In this document: positions 22,412 to 31,842 of the stretch, piece by piece
Numbering within the stretch: position 1 is the stretch's first letter
Layout: each line of letters opens with the position of its first letter
From: Mycolicibacterium vinylchloridicum
GTDB lineage: Bacteria > Actinomycetota > Actinomycetes > Mycobacteriales > Mycobacteriaceae
DNA length: 64,000 nucleotides
Direction of reading: 5' to 3'
NCBI RefSeq assembly: GCF_013404075.1
Contig: NZ_JACBJQ010000025.1
Location: forward strand, 27,405 to 91,404
Made by a program: the position numbers and the translations under genes
The notes under the pieces: generated by a model
Databases searched by the model: none
What the model was told of the DNA's origin: nothing
Seen by the model: the letters and a program-made list of their open reading frames with translations, nothing else

Positions 22412-25400
22412 TCAGGAGAACCGCAGCAACGATCCGGGCGTGAGTTGCTGGACCTGGCCGCGGCATTCGATCTCGATGGCTGGGTTGTCGGTGGGGTCGA
22501 CACTGATCTCGGCACTGCGTCCACGGATCGTCAGGTGTAGCCGGTAGCCGCGGTAATAGATCGGCAGCCGCAGGGCGCCAAGGCTTTCCGGCCACATCGG
22601 GGACAGGATCAACCGGTCGGCGCGGGTCTCCAGGCCGGTGAAGCAGCGCTGCAGCAGGTCGATGCTGCCGGCCATCGCCGCGATGTGGATGCCCTCGGCC
22701 GTCGTACCGCCCTGGATGTCGGCGACATCCGACATCAGCACCTGCTGGAAGTAGCGCATCGCCCGCTCGCGATCACCGCGCGCCAGCACCCAGGCGTGCA
22801 CCACACTGCTGAGTGTCGAACCGTGCGATGTCCGGTGCAGGTAGTAGTCGACCGTCATCGGAATCTGTTGCGGGGTAAAGCGATAGCCCAGCCGGGCGAA
22901 CAGCTCCCGTAGTTCGTCAGAGGACAGCAGGTAGAAGAGCATCAGCACATCCGCCTGTTTGGATACCCGGTACCGGTTGACGTTGTCGTTCTCGGCTTCC
23001 AGGATGCGGTCGAGTCGCTGGATGTTGCCGTAGCGCTCCCGGTAGCCGTGCCAGTCGAGTTCGGCCAGCTCGGCATATCCGTCGAACTGGCTGATGACGT
23101 CCCCGCCGGGCGTAGGCCCGGAACCCGACGCGGAGTGAAACGGCACGTACATGCGGTGGCTGACTTCGTCCCAGGTGTCGAGTTCGCGGCCGCGAATTCC
23201 CAACCGCTCCATCAGGTCCAGCCGGTCGCGCAGCGGCAGGGCGTCGAGGGCGTCGAGGGCCCGCACAATCACCCAGACGGCCATCACGTTGGTGTAGGCG
23301 TTGTTGTCCACTCCGTCGGTGGGTGCATCGGGATACCCGGAATGGAATTCGTCCGGCCCGATCACGCCGCGGATCACATAGCGGCCCAGCGTCTCGTCGA
23401 ACTCGGAGCGGCTGACCCAGAATCGCGCGATCTCGGCGAGCATCTCCGCGCCGTTCTCGATCAGATACTCGAGGTCCCCGGTCACCTGGTAGTACTGCCA
23501 GACGTTGTAGGCGACGGCACTTCCGATGTGATGGGCGCGCGCGCTCGCATCGGGATTCCACCGCCCCGAATTCGGATTGAGGTGCAGCTTCTGGCTCTCC
23601 TCGCGCCCGTCGCTGCCCGACTGCCACGGAAACATCGCGCCCGCGAAACCGGCCTCGCGAGCCGCGCGGCGCGCTTCGGGCAGCCGCCGGTAGCGGTAGC
23701 GCAGTAACGATCGGGTGGTTTCGGGTGCCCGCAGGTTGAGCACCGGAAAAACGAACAGCTCGTCCCAGAAGATGTGGCCGCGGTAGGCCTCACCGTGCAA
23801 TCCGCGCGCGGGCACCCCGGCGTCGAGGTCGACCGCACGGTTCGGCACCGTCTGCAGCAGCTGGAGTAGATGCAGGCGCACCACCCGCATCGCGTCGGGG
23901 TTGTCGTCGAAGGCGATGTCGAATCGCTCCCACAGGTGCGCCCATTCGCGGGCATGCCCGGTGTGCAGGTCGGCGTAGCGGCCGAGCCGGCTCAGCAGCC
24001 GTGCGGCGGCGTCACCGGGATCGGAGATCGCGTGGTCTCGCCCGGTGAAGATGGTCGCCATCTTCTCGACGGTGACCGAGTCGCCTGCGGCGACGGCCAC
24101 CACGTATCTATGTCCGGTGCGGCGGTTTTGATCGACGAACGTGCCGTCGCCCGCCAACCGGTCCTGCCCGCGCCAGAGCGAGGTGCGGGCGGCGACGGCG
24201 ATCGGGATGCGGGACTGGCTGGTCTGGCAGACCAGCAGTGCCGCGTTCGGCGACAACTCCCGGGTGGTGGTGCCGACAAGATGGTCGCTGGCCAGGTCGC
24301 GGTAGCGCTCGACGCCGCTGTTGCGAACATCGCCATCGATCGTTGAGAGGAATTCGATTGTCCCCGACCAGTCCTCGGCCCAGACGGTGGTCTCCAGCGC
24401 GCACGCATGCGGGAGGTGCATCGCGGCGATGCGACGCTGGACGACCCTGCTGGTACGCCCCGCGGGATCCCGGAAGCGGAACTCTCGAGTGAGTTCGGCC
24501 TGACGCAGATCCAGGCACTGCCGGTAGGTCAGGACGTCGGCGCGGTCGATGTCGAACCAGTCGCCGCCGTCGATCCGGAACTTCAGCGACAGCCAGTTCG
24601 GCAGGTTCACCAGGCTCTCGTTCTCGATCGTGACGCCCTTGATCTCGTCGGTGAGACGGTTGTAGAGCCCTGCCGCATAGGTTCCCGGATAGTGGCACCG
24701 CGCGGCATCGGCCTCCGGGGCGCAACCACGGGTGGCGCGATAACCGTTTCCGACCGTGCACAGCGCCTCCCGCAGCTGTTCCTGTTCGGGCAGGTAACCG
24801 CCGAAGGTGAACGACCAAGGGCTGGAATGAGTCTGACGGTCCACGTCACACTGGTCGACCAGCCGCTCGATGAACTCACCGACGTGGGTCGGATCGGGTA
24901 GGGAGTACCGCGCGGCAGTCGAGCGGTCGCCATCCTCTTCGTGGCATACCACGATGCCGATGCCGTCGTGGAGGACGGCGTCGAACGCGTCTTCATCGGT
25001 GAGATCGTCGCCGATGTAGATCGGAAGCAACGGCTCCGGACCGACGATACGATCGGCGATCCACTCCAGGGTTTTCCCCTTGTCCCAGTCCAGGTTCGGG
25101 CGAAGTTCGACGAGCATGCGACCGCCGGTGACTTTGAGGCCGTGCCGGCTGCCGGCCCGATGAACAGCGGCCGCGACGGTAGCGCCGGCATCCGGTGCCG
25201 CGTTGCGATAGTGCACGGCGACGGCGAATCGCTTGTGCTCCACAACAACTCCGGTGAGATCGGCGAGCTCGGCGGCCAGTTCTCCCGCGGCATCGGCCAG
25301 GGCGGGCACAGCCGACGCGGCGATCTCGTTCTGGTGGTGTGCACCGTCGGGAGCGATCACCTCGAACCCGTGGCTGCCCGCGTACCACAGGCCGGGGATG

Positions 25401-26413
25401 TTGATGCGCGACCGGACATCGGCAAGGTCTCGGCCGGATAGCACCGCAACCGGGCACAGAGTGGCCAGCGTCTGCAGCGCCTTGTCCACCCCGGGCACCA
25501 GGATCGCGGCCGCCGGATCGCCGACGATCTCGGAGACCGTGCCGTCGAAGTCGAAGAACAGCGCCGGCCGGCGCGCCGAGACCACCCCGGCCACCTGGCT
25601 GAAGGACCGTAGCGCATCGGGCAGCGCGGACATCCGCCGGTCGATGGCGCGTACGGTGACATCGGCGAGGTCACCGATCACGACGTCGGCGCCGCACCGC
25701 AACAAGTCCTTGGCGGCGTTTCCGGACCGATCCACGCCGATCACCAGTCCGAATCCGCCGGCGCGTCCGGCCGCCGCCCCGGTTTCGGCGTCGTCGACGA
25801 CGACGCACCGGCCGGGCCGTGCACCGAGACGGTTCGCGGTCTCCAGCAGCGTCGCGGGGTCGGGCTTGCCGGGCAGGCCCAGTTCCTCGGCCAGCACCCC
25901 GTCGACCCGCACGGCGAAATAGTCGCCGATGCCGGCCGATTCCAGGACGGTGCCGCAGTTGCGGCTGGCCGAATACACCGCTGTGCCCACCCCGAGCTCA
26001 TCGAGCCGACGAACCAGCGCCACGGTGGACTCGAAGGCGTGCACTCCGTGGGCGATCCTGGTCAGGTACAACTCCTGCTTGCGGTTTCCCAGCCCGCAGA
26101 CGGTGTCGTCGCCCACGTCGGACGGTGAGCCCCACGGCAACGACACCCCCCGGGCTGCCAGGAAGTCGCGCACACCGTCGTAGCGGGGCTTGCCGTCGAC
26201 GAAGTGCCGATAGTCGGCACCGGTGAAGCCGTAGTCGGCGAACAACTCCGCCCACGCCGCCTCGTGCAGCGACGCGGTGTCGGCGACAACACCGTCAAGG
26301 TCGAAGAGCACGGCGTCGTGGTAGCGCGGGTCGATCGCGACGGGCAAGCTGATGGCCGTTCCGCCCCTGTCGATGTTGCCGGCCGGTCCACCGAACGGGC
26401 GTTCGCTCGCCAT
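22412..26413 (-). CDS. otsB1: OtsB1-like three-domain protein (HAD + trehalose-phosphatase + GH65)
   Basis: A 1333-aa protein, close in size to M. tuberculosis OtsB1 (Rv2006, 1327 aa). Domain 1 (about 30-250) is a beta-phosphoglucomutase-type HAD with VLFDLDGVVADTA and GKPDPATLL. Domain 2 (about 285-520) is a trehalose-6-phosphate phosphatase with LFFDFDGTVSEI and YIGDDLTDEDAF. Domain 3 (about 550-1333) is a GH65 trehalose/maltose phosphorylase-like domain with the acid Glu1022 in IGPDEFHSG and the phosphate-loop region RTSHGSTLSS. Together they could degrade trehalose: phosphorolysis, hexose-phosphate isomerisation and dephosphorylation. It is divergent from the USP gene at 26585 with a DosR-like box between. 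In M. tuberculosis the essential phosphatase is OtsB2, not this protein. Confidence 0.9.
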   Translation of the reverse strand: MASERPFGGPAGNIDRGGTAISLPVAIDPRYHDAVLFDLDGVVADTASLHEAAWAELFADYGFTGADYRHFVDGKPRYDGVRDFLAARGVSLPWGSPSDVGDDTVCGLGNRKQELYLTRIAHGVHAFESTVALVRRLDELGVGTAVYSASRNCGTVLESAGIGDYFAVRVDGVLAEELGLPGKPDPATLLETANRLGARPGRCVVVDDAETGAAAGRAGGFGLVIGVDRSGNAAKDLLRCGADVVIGDLADVTVRAIDRRMSALPDALRSFSQVAGVVSARRPALFFDFDGTVSEIVGDPAAAILVPGVDKALQTLATLCPVAVLSGRDLADVRSRINIPGLWYAGSHGFEVIAPDGAHHQNEIAASAVPALADAAGELAAELADLTGVVVEHKRFAVAVHYRNAAPDAGATVAAAVHRAGSRHGLKVTGGRMLVELRPNLDWDKGKTLEWIADRIVGPEPLLPIYIGDDLTDEDAFDAVLHDGIGIVVCHEEDGDRSTAARYSLPDPTHVGEFIERLVDQCDVDRQTHSSPWSFTFGGYLPEQEQLREALCTVGNGYRATRGCAPEADAARCHYPGTYAAGLYNRLTDEIKGVTIENESLVNLPNWLSLKFRIDGGDWFDIDRADVLTYRQCLDLRQAELTREFRFRDPAGRTSRVVQRRIAAMHLPHACALETTVWAEDWSGTIEFLSTIDGDVRNSGVERYRDLASDHLVGTTTRELSPNAALLVCQTSQSRIPIAVAARTSLWRGQDRLAGDGTFVDQNRRTGHRYVVAVAAGDSVTVEKMATIFTGRDHAISDPGDAAARLLSRLGRYADLHTGHAREWAHLWERFDIAFDDNPDAMRVVRLHLLQLLQTVPNRAVDLDAGVPARGLHGEAYRGHIFWDELFVFPVLNLRAPETTRSLLRYRYRRLPEARRAAREAGFAGAMFPWQSGSDGREESQKLHLNPNSGRWNPDASARAHHIGSAVAYNVWQYYQVTGDLEYLIENGAEMLAEIARFWVSRSEFDETLGRYVIRGVIGPDEFHSGYPDAPTDGVDNNAYTNVMAVWVIVRALDALDALPLRDRLDLMERLGIRGRELDTWDEVSHRMYVPFHSASGSGPTPGGDVISQFDGYAELAELDWHGYRERYGNIQRLDRILEAENDNVNRYRVSKQADVLMLFYLLSSDELRELFARLGYRFTPQQIPMTVDYYLHRTSHGSTLSSVVHAWVLARGDRERAMRYFQQVLMSDVADIQGGTTAEGIHIAAMAGSIDLLQRCFTGLETRADRLILSPMWPESLGALRLPIYYRGYRLHLTIRGRSAEISVDPTDNPAIEIECRGQVQQLTPGSLLRFS

Positions 26414-26468
26414 GGCACCGACGCTGCCACATCCGCTTGCCCACGATCAGGGTCTTGTGGCCATCACG

Positions 26469-26488
26469 GAGGGGACCAACGCCCCATG
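26469..26488. promoter_or_regulatory. DosR-box-like site between divergent otsB1 and USP genes
   Basis: GAGGGGACCAACGCCCCATG keeps the GGGAC-AA-G-CCC skeleton of the DosR consensus (12 of 20 by hand count) and is itself nearly palindromic. It is 56 bp upstream of otsB1 and 97 bp upstream of the USP start, so it could serve both. Confidence 0.6.
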
Positions 26489-26584
26489 ATCACCAGGATT
26501 GATGGGCCTAGCGTGGTGGGTGGCGACACTGCTGCGGCACCGGCACCGGCGATGGGTCGCGCGACGAGTCGGAAGGAGCATCAG

Positions 26585-27466
26585 ATGTCAACTTCTGCAA
26601 CGAAATACGAAATCCTGGTAGCGGTCGATGGATCCGCGGCCTCGAAGGTGGCCGTCGACTGGGCCGCGCGCGACGCCGCGCGGCGCGGATTGTCGGTCAC
26701 GCTGGTACATGTCCTCATTCCCCCCGCGGTGATGACCTTCCCCGAAGTGCCGATACCGTCGGGTTACCTGCAATGGCAGGAGGATTCGGGTCGCGAAATC
26801 CTCGACAGCGCATCGAAGCTCGTCGAGGACGCCACCGGGGACCACCCGGTCGAGGTCACGACCGAGATGGTCTCCGGTCCCGCGGTGTCGACGCTGGTGA
26901 ATCTGTCCAAGGACGCACAGCTGATCGTGGTCGGCTGCCGTGGGCGCGGTGCGCTCGCGCGGAGTCTGCTCGGTTCGGTCAGCACCGGGCTGGTTCATCA
27001 TGCGCATTGCCCGGTGGCGATCATCCACGACGAGGATCCGCTCACGTCGCAACCCTCGGAAGCGCCGGTGATCGTGGGAGTCGACGGATCACCGGCATCG
27101 GAGCGGGCGCTGGGGATCGCGTTCGAGCAGGCCTCGTACCGAGGGGTCGATCTCGTCGCGGTGCATGCCTGGAGCGATACCGGCGTCTTCGAATTTCCGG
27201 GCATCGATTGGTCGAGCATGCAATCCATCGGCGAGGAGACGCTCGCCGAACGGCTGGCGGGATGGCAGGAGCGCTACCCCGACGTGCCCGTGCGCCGCGT
27301 GGTCGTCGCCGATCGGCCGGCTCATCAGCTCGTCGAGCAGTCGGAGTCGGGCCAGCTCGTGGTCGTCGGAAGCCATGGCCGCGGCGGATTCGCCGGGATG
27401 ATGCTCGGCTCGGTCAGCACCGCGGTCGTGCACGGTGCGCGGATGCCGGTGATTGTGGCGCGCTGA
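26585..27466 (+). CDS. tandem universal stress protein (Rv2005c/Rv2623 type)
   Basis: A 293-aa protein of two USP domains (about 1-150 and 158-293). Both keep the ATP-binding GxxGxG-(9x)-GS motif: GCRGRGALARSLLGSVS in the first and GSHGRGGFAGMMLGSVS in the second, and both start with the VAVDGS/VGVDGS loop. It therefore likely binds ATP, as M. tuberculosis Rv2623 does. AAGGAG precedes ATG 26585. Rv2005c is next to otsB1 in M. tuberculosis too, which supports synteny. It is induced probably through the box at 26469. Confidence 0.92.
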   Translation: MSTSATKYEILVAVDGSAASKVAVDWAARDAARRGLSVTLVHVLIPPAVMTFPEVPIPSGYLQWQEDSGREILDSASKLVEDATGDHPVEVTTEMVSGPAVSTLVNLSKDAQLIVVGCRGRGALARSLLGSVSTGLVHHAHCPVAIIHDEDPLTSQPSEAPVIVGVDGSPASERALGIAFEQASYRGVDLVAVHAWSDTGVFEFPGIDWSSMQSIGEETLAERLAGWQERYPDVPVRRVVVADRPAHQLVEQSESGQLVVVGSHGRGGFAGMMLGSVSTAVVHGARMPVIVAR

Positions 27467-27473
27467 GGCGCGA

Positions 27474-29201
27474 TCAGGGCAGCGGTGCCGTCCACCGCAA
27501 AGCGGTCCCACCATCGGGCGCGTTGCCCACGGTGAAATCCCCGCCGACCTCGTAGGCGCGGCGGCGCAGGTTGATCAACCCGCTGGGAGTCACATCGTCG
27601 GGCATCCCGCACCCGTCGTCGACCACGTCGATCGCCAGCTCATCCTCGACCCGGACGGTGACGGTCACGGTGTCGGCGTTCGCGTGGCGCACCGCATTGC
27701 TGATCCCCTCGCGGACCACCGCTTCGGCATGGTCGGACAGCGGTGCCTCGATCACCGACAGCGGCCCGACGTACTGGACCGTGATGCGCACGTCCGAATC
27801 GGCGAACGCGCCGACCGCGTCGTCGAGGCGCTGGCGCAGCCGGGTGGATCCCGCCGACCCGCCGTGCAGGTCGAAGATCGCCGTCCGGATTTCCTGGATG
27901 ACGCCCTGCAATTCGTCGACCGTGGTGACCAGTCGTTGCTGCACCTCGGGCACCTTGGCCCGTGGAATCGTGCCCTGCAGCGTCAACCCGACAGCGAACA
28001 ACCGCTGGATCACGTGGTCGTGCAGATCGCGGGCGATCCGGTCACGATCGGAGAGCACGTCGAGCTCCCGCAGATGACGCTGCGTGCTGGCCAGCTGCCA
28101 GGCCAGCGTGGCCTGATCGGCGAAACCCGCCATCATGTCCAGCTTCTGGTCGCTGTAGCTCTGCCTGCCGCGGCGGCGGAGGATCACCACCACGCCCACG
28201 ACGGTCTCGGTGGTGCGCAGCGGCAGGACCATCGCGGGCCCCGCCCCGGGCATGGCCGCCAGGTCGTCGCCGATGTTGTCGAAGCGCCTCGGCGTGCGAG
28301 TCGCGAAAGCCTCGCCGATGACACTGCCGGCCACTGTGATCGGTTCCATCGACTGCGCGTGGCCGATCACCCCGGCGGTCTCCACGACGAGCAGCTCGCT
28401 GACGCGATCGGTGGGCAGTTCGGTGTCGGTCGGCACCGCGACGAGGACCGCGTCGGCGGCTGTGAGCTTGAGTGCCTGATCGGCGATGAGCCGGAACACC
28501 TGTGCCGGGTCCGCGCCTCGCAGTAGCTCGGTGCCGATATCGCGGGTGGCCTCGATCCATGACTGCCGGGTCCGGGACTGCTCATAGAGCCGGGCGTTGT
28601 CGATGGCGATGCCCGCCGCGGCGGCCAGCGCTTCGACCAGAACCTCGTCGTCCTCGCTGAATGGTTGCCCATTGACCTTTTCGGTGAGGTACAGGTTGCC
28701 GTACACCTCGTCGCGGATGCGCACCGGGACACCCAGGAACGTACGCATCGGCGGATGATTCGGCGGGAACCCGACCGAGGCGGGGTGCTGAAGAATGTTG
28801 TCCAGCCGGATCGGCTTGGGCTCGTCGATCAGATGGCCGAGCACGCCGCGGCCCGACGGCAACGGCCCGATGCGTTCCCGGGTCTCCTCGTCGATGCCTT
28901 CGTAGATGAACTCGACCAGCTCGTCGTCGTCGCCGCGCACGCCCAGGGCGCCGTAGCGGGCGTCCACGAGGTCGATGGCGGTGTCGACGATGGTCTTCAG
29001 CGTGACATCCAGCTCGAGGCCCGACGTCACGACCAACATGGCCTCGACCAGCCCGTCGAGCCGATCCCGGCCCTTGACGATCTGTTCGACCCGGTCCTGG
29101 ACTTCCACCAGCAGCTCACGCAGCCGCAGCTGCCCGAGTGTGTCGCGCAGCGGCGGCGCCGGTGTGCGATTCCCCCCCGACCCGACGTTGTCATCGGTCA
29201 C
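27474..29201 (-). CDS. devS: DevS/DosS heme sensor histidine kinase
   Basis: A 575-aa kinase against 578 aa in M. tuberculosis. GAF-A (about 60-205) holds the heme-ligand His149 in VGFPPNHPPM, the same number as in DosS, which also supports GTG 29201 as start; longer upstream frames run into devR. GAF-B is about 230-375. The phosphoacceptor is His394 in RDRIARDLHDHVIQRLF (HisKA_3), and the HATPase domain has EGISNAVRHANADTV and DDGCGMPDD. It senses O2, NO or CO and redox state and phosphorylates DevR. It lies 35 bp after devR. It is convergent with the USP gene. Confidence 0.96.
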   Translation of the reverse strand: MTDDNVGSGGNRTPAPPLRDTLGQLRLRELLVEVQDRVEQIVKGRDRLDGLVEAMLVVTSGLELDVTLKTIVDTAIDLVDARYGALGVRGDDDELVEFIYEGIDEETRERIGPLPSGRGVLGHLIDEPKPIRLDNILQHPASVGFPPNHPPMRTFLGVPVRIRDEVYGNLYLTEKVNGQPFSEDDEVLVEALAAAAGIAIDNARLYEQSRTRQSWIEATRDIGTELLRGADPAQVFRLIADQALKLTAADAVLVAVPTDTELPTDRVSELLVVETAGVIGHAQSMEPITVAGSVIGEAFATRTPRRFDNIGDDLAAMPGAGPAMVLPLRTTETVVGVVVILRRRGRQSYSDQKLDMMAGFADQATLAWQLASTQRHLRELDVLSDRDRIARDLHDHVIQRLFAVGLTLQGTIPRAKVPEVQQRLVTTVDELQGVIQEIRTAIFDLHGGSAGSTRLRQRLDDAVGAFADSDVRITVQYVGPLSVIEAPLSDHAEAVVREGISNAVRHANADTVTVTVRVEDELAIDVVDDGCGMPDDVTPSGLINLRRRAYEVGGDFTVGNAPDGGTALRWTAPLP

Positions 29202-29236
29202 AAAGCACCATGCTGCCACCAGATCGGTGGCGGTGC

Positions 29237-29884
29237 TTAGTCTTCGGTGTGCTGGTTGTGGTCCAGCTTGGAGATGAAGACCGCGGCCTGCGTGCGGCGC
29301 TCCATGCCGAGTTTTGCCAGCAATCGTGAAACGTAGTTTTTCACCGTCTTCTCGGCCAGAAACATCCGCGCGGCGATTTGCTTGTTGGTCAGCCCTTCGC
29401 CGAGCAGACCCAGCAGTACCCGCTCCTGTTCGGTGAGACCCGAAAGCGGGTCGGCCCGCTCGGCGGCACCGCGCAGCTTGGCCATCAGTGCCGCGGCCGC
29501 CCGATTGTCGAGCAGGGAACGGCCCGCACCGACATCCTTGATCGCCTGGGCCAACTCCATACCCTTGATGTCCTTGACGACGTAACCGCTTGCGCCGGCG
29601 AGGATGGCATCCAGCATCGCCTCGTCCGAGGTGAACGACGTCAGCATCAGGCACCGCAGGTCAGGCATCTTGGAGAGCAGGTCGCGGCACAATTCGATGC
29701 CGTTGCCGTCGGGCAGGCGGACGTCGAGCACCGCGACGTCGGGCGCCAGCGCGGGGATCTGCGACAGCGCCTGGGTGACAGACCCCGCCTCACCGATCAC
29801 CTCGAGCTCGGGATCGGTGGACAACAAATCGATCAGTCCACGGCGAACGACTTCGTGGTCGTCGACGAGAAAGACCTTGACCAT
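29237..29884 (-). CDS. devR: DevR/DosR response regulator
   Basis: A 215-aa NarL-type response regulator, the master activator of the mycobacterial hypoxia/NO dormancy response. The receiver has Asp8/Asp9, the phospho-acceptor Asp54 (VLDVRLPDG) and Lys104 (GYVVKDI). The LuxR-type DNA-binding domain is LTEQERVLLGLLGEGLTNKQIAARMFLAEKTVKNYVSRLLAKLGM, nearly as in M. tuberculosis. It lies between an Rv3134c-like USP and devS, the canonical order. It binds boxes of the type marked at 20150, 21320, 26469, 30852, 34220, 35962 and 43907. Confidence 0.97.
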   Translation of the reverse strand: MVKVFLVDDHEVVRRGLIDLLSTDPELEVIGEAGSVTQALSQIPALAPDVAVLDVRLPDGNGIELCRDLLSKMPDLRCLMLTSFTSDEAMLDAILAGASGYVVKDIKGMELAQAIKDVGAGRSLLDNRAAAALMAKLRGAAERADPLSGLTEQERVLLGLLGEGLTNKQIAARMFLAEKTVKNYVSRLLAKLGMERRTQAAVFISKLDHNQHTED

Positions 29885-29917
29885 CTGCCAACAGTAACGG
29901 GCATCAGCGGCAAAGGG

Positions 29918-30787
29918 TCACAACAAGCGCTGACGGTCGACCACCAAAACCGAGCAGTCGGTGTTGTGCATCGCCGCTGACCCGGTCGGGCCGAACAGTT
30001 CCTCGATGCCGCCCGCGTTGCGCGCACCCACCACGACCAGCTGGATCTCCTCGCCGTGCTTGGCCAGATAGTTCAGCACGCTGCCGTGGATCGCGACCGG
30101 CCGCGCATCGAGATCGGGGTATTGATGCTTCCAGTGCGACAGCCGGCGATCGAGCTGGGCGCGCACCATCCGGTTACCGTCGGACACCGCATGCGAGTCG
30201 TGCACATCGGTGAAGCGCGACTGCCACGAACTGAGCACCCGCAGCGGGGCGTTGCGCAATCGGGCCTCCTGCACCCCGAATTGGAGTACTGCCGCGCTGT
30301 CGGGTGATTCGTCGAGTTCGACGACGACCCATCCGGGGCCCGGGTCGGCGGTTCGCTCCGAGCCGCGCACGATCGCGATCGGGCAGTGTGCGGCGGTGAC
30401 CAGCGCCGTGGCCGTCGACCCGATGCGGTCGTGGTCGAAGTGCTTGAGCCCCACCGCTCCGACGCAGATCATCGCCGCCGTGCGGGATGCTTCCACCAGT
30501 GTGGCGACCGGGCGGCCGGGCAGGATGTCGATCTCGACCTTGACCGGCCGTTGGGTGGCTTCGACCGCGTCGGCCGCATACCGCACCGCCAGTTCGGCAC
30601 TGGCCTGCTGGCTCGCGGCCTCCTGCGAGGCGACCGGATCGGGCCCGAGCGGGTCGATCGAGTACAGCAGTCGCAGCGGGATATCGCGGCTGACGGCCTC
30701 GTCGATGGCCCACACTGCGGCTCGCACGGCGCCCCTCGACCCGTCGATGCCGACGACGATCGACGGCGGTGTGAACGATTCGGGCAT
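29918..30787 (-). CDS. universal stress protein (Rv3134c/Rv2028c type), first gene of the devRS operon
   Basis: A 289-aa protein with two USP-like domains. The first starts IVVGIDGSRGAVRAAVWA and has the ATP-loop-like GAVGLKHFDHDRIGSTATALV; the second has VELDESPDSAAVL and VVGARNAGGIEELFGPTGSAAM, both with modified nucleotide motifs. It stands 33 bp before devR, as Rv3134c does in M. tuberculosis, and a good DosR box lies 65 bp upstream. It also follows pfkB, as Rv2028c does, so the two M. tuberculosis loci appear joined here. Confidence 0.92.
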   Translation of the reverse strand: MPESFTPPSIVVGIDGSRGAVRAAVWAIDEAVSRDIPLRLLYSIDPLGPDPVASQEAASQQASAELAVRYAADAVEATQRPVKVEIDILPGRPVATLVEASRTAAMICVGAVGLKHFDHDRIGSTATALVTAAHCPIAIVRGSERTADPGPGWVVVELDESPDSAAVLQFGVQEARLRNAPLRVLSSWQSRFTDVHDSHAVSDGNRMVRAQLDRRLSHWKHQYPDLDARPVAIHGSVLNYLAKHGEEIQLVVVGARNAGGIEELFGPTGSAAMHNTDCSVLVVDRQRLL

Positions 30788-30851
30788 GGGTAGCTCCCCG
30801 GGGACGGCAGCTTTCTATTGTGACGACGTTATCGCTGCCGCACTGCGTCTA

Positions 30852-30871
30852 TCAGGGAAGAAAGTCCCTAA
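30852..30871. promoter_or_regulatory. DosR box upstream of usp-devR-devS
   Basis: TCAGGGAAGAAAGTCCCTAA matches the DosR consensus at 15 of 20 positions by hand count, the best in the window. It is 65 bp upstream of the USP start and overlaps the last codons of pfkB, so devRS can be autoinduced from within the longer operon. Confidence 0.75.
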
Positions 30872-31839
30872 CTGGGGCGACTCAGGTCGCCTGGATTGTC
30901 GGTCAGGTCGAATAAGCGTTCAGCGTCCTCGCGGGTGCACGGCGCGGTACCCGGGGTCAGCAGCATCGCGGCACCGGTGGCGATTCCCAGCCGCACCGCC
31001 TTGGTCAGCGGCCAGCCGCGGGTCAGGCCGACCGCGACGCCGGCCACCATCGCGTCGCCGGCTCCGACGCCGCTGCCCGAGGGCACTTGCACCGGCGGGA
31101 ACCGGTTCCCGCCCTGCGCGGTGGCCAGCAGCGCGCCCTGCGACCCGAGCGAGACCAGCACGTTGTCGGCGCAGCCGCGGTCGATCAGTTCGTGGGCCGC
31201 GGCCAACTGCTCGCTTTCGGTGGCCAGCTCACGCCCTACGCATTCGCGTAGCTCACGCAGGCTGGGCTTGAGCAGGCACACCCCCGAGTTGACGTGCCGC
31301 AGGCCGCCACCGGACGTGTCCAGCAGGAAGATCGCGCCGAGATCGGCGCACAGATTGGCCACCTGCTGGTAGAAGTCCGGCGGGACGCCGGGGGGCAGGC
31401 TGCCGCTGGCCACCACGATGGCTGCCGAGGCAGCCGCGATGCGCAACTGAAGCAGGCACTCGGTCTGCTCGGCGAGGGTGAGTTCCGGCCCGGGCAGCAC
31501 GAACCGGTACTGCTTACCGGTGGAGCGCTCGTCGACGGTGAAACTCTCCCGCGTCGAGCCGCCGATCTTGATCCGGTGCACGGTGAGTCCCTCGGCGACG
31601 AGCAGGTTGTGCACCATTTCACCGGCCGGCCCGCCGGCGGGGAACACCGCGGTGGTAGCCGCTCCGAGCACCTCGGCCACGTGCGCGACGTTGATTCCGC
31701 CGCCACCCGGGTCGTAACGCGCTGCGGCGCAACGCAACTTGTCGGTCGAATGCACCACCTCGGTGCTCGTGGTGATGTCCAGGGCGGGATTCATCGTGAG
31801 AGTGACGATCCGATGCCCCGCGACGGCGAGTTCGTTCAT
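30868..31839 (-). CDS. pfkB: PfkB-family sugar kinase (Rv2029c-like 6-phosphofructokinase)
   Basis: A 323-aa ribokinase-fold kinase. NPALDITTSTEVVHSTDKLRC near the N-terminus is the PfkB/LacC substrate region, GGGGINVAHVAEVLGA is signature 1, and PSGSGVGAGDAMVAG is signature 2 with the catalytic Asp. It phosphorylates fructose-6-phosphate or a related sugar phosphate with ATP. It starts 3 bp after the Rv2030c-like stop, so it is translationally coupled. The order Rv2030c-pfkB-USP is that of the M. tuberculosis DosR locus. Confidence 0.92.
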   Translation of the reverse strand: MNELAVAGHRIVTLTMNPALDITTSTEVVHSTDKLRCAAARYDPGGGGINVAHVAEVLGAATTAVFPAGGPAGEMVHNLLVAEGLTVHRIKIGGSTRESFTVDERSTGKQYRFVLPGPELTLAEQTECLLQLRIAAASAAIVVASGSLPPGVPPDFYQQVANLCADLGAIFLLDTSGGGLRHVNSGVCLLKPSLRELRECVGRELATESEQLAAAHELIDRGCADNVLVSLGSQGALLATAQGGNRFPPVQVPSGSGVGAGDAMVAGVAVGLTRGWPLTKAVRLGIATGAAMLLTPGTAPCTREDAERLFDLTDNPGDLSRPS

Positions 31840-31842
31840 CGG

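Noticed and set aside
22412..26413. Several long plus-strand frames opposite the OtsB1-like gene
   Set aside because: High-G+C shadow frames; the minus-strand protein has three recognisable domains with conserved motifs.
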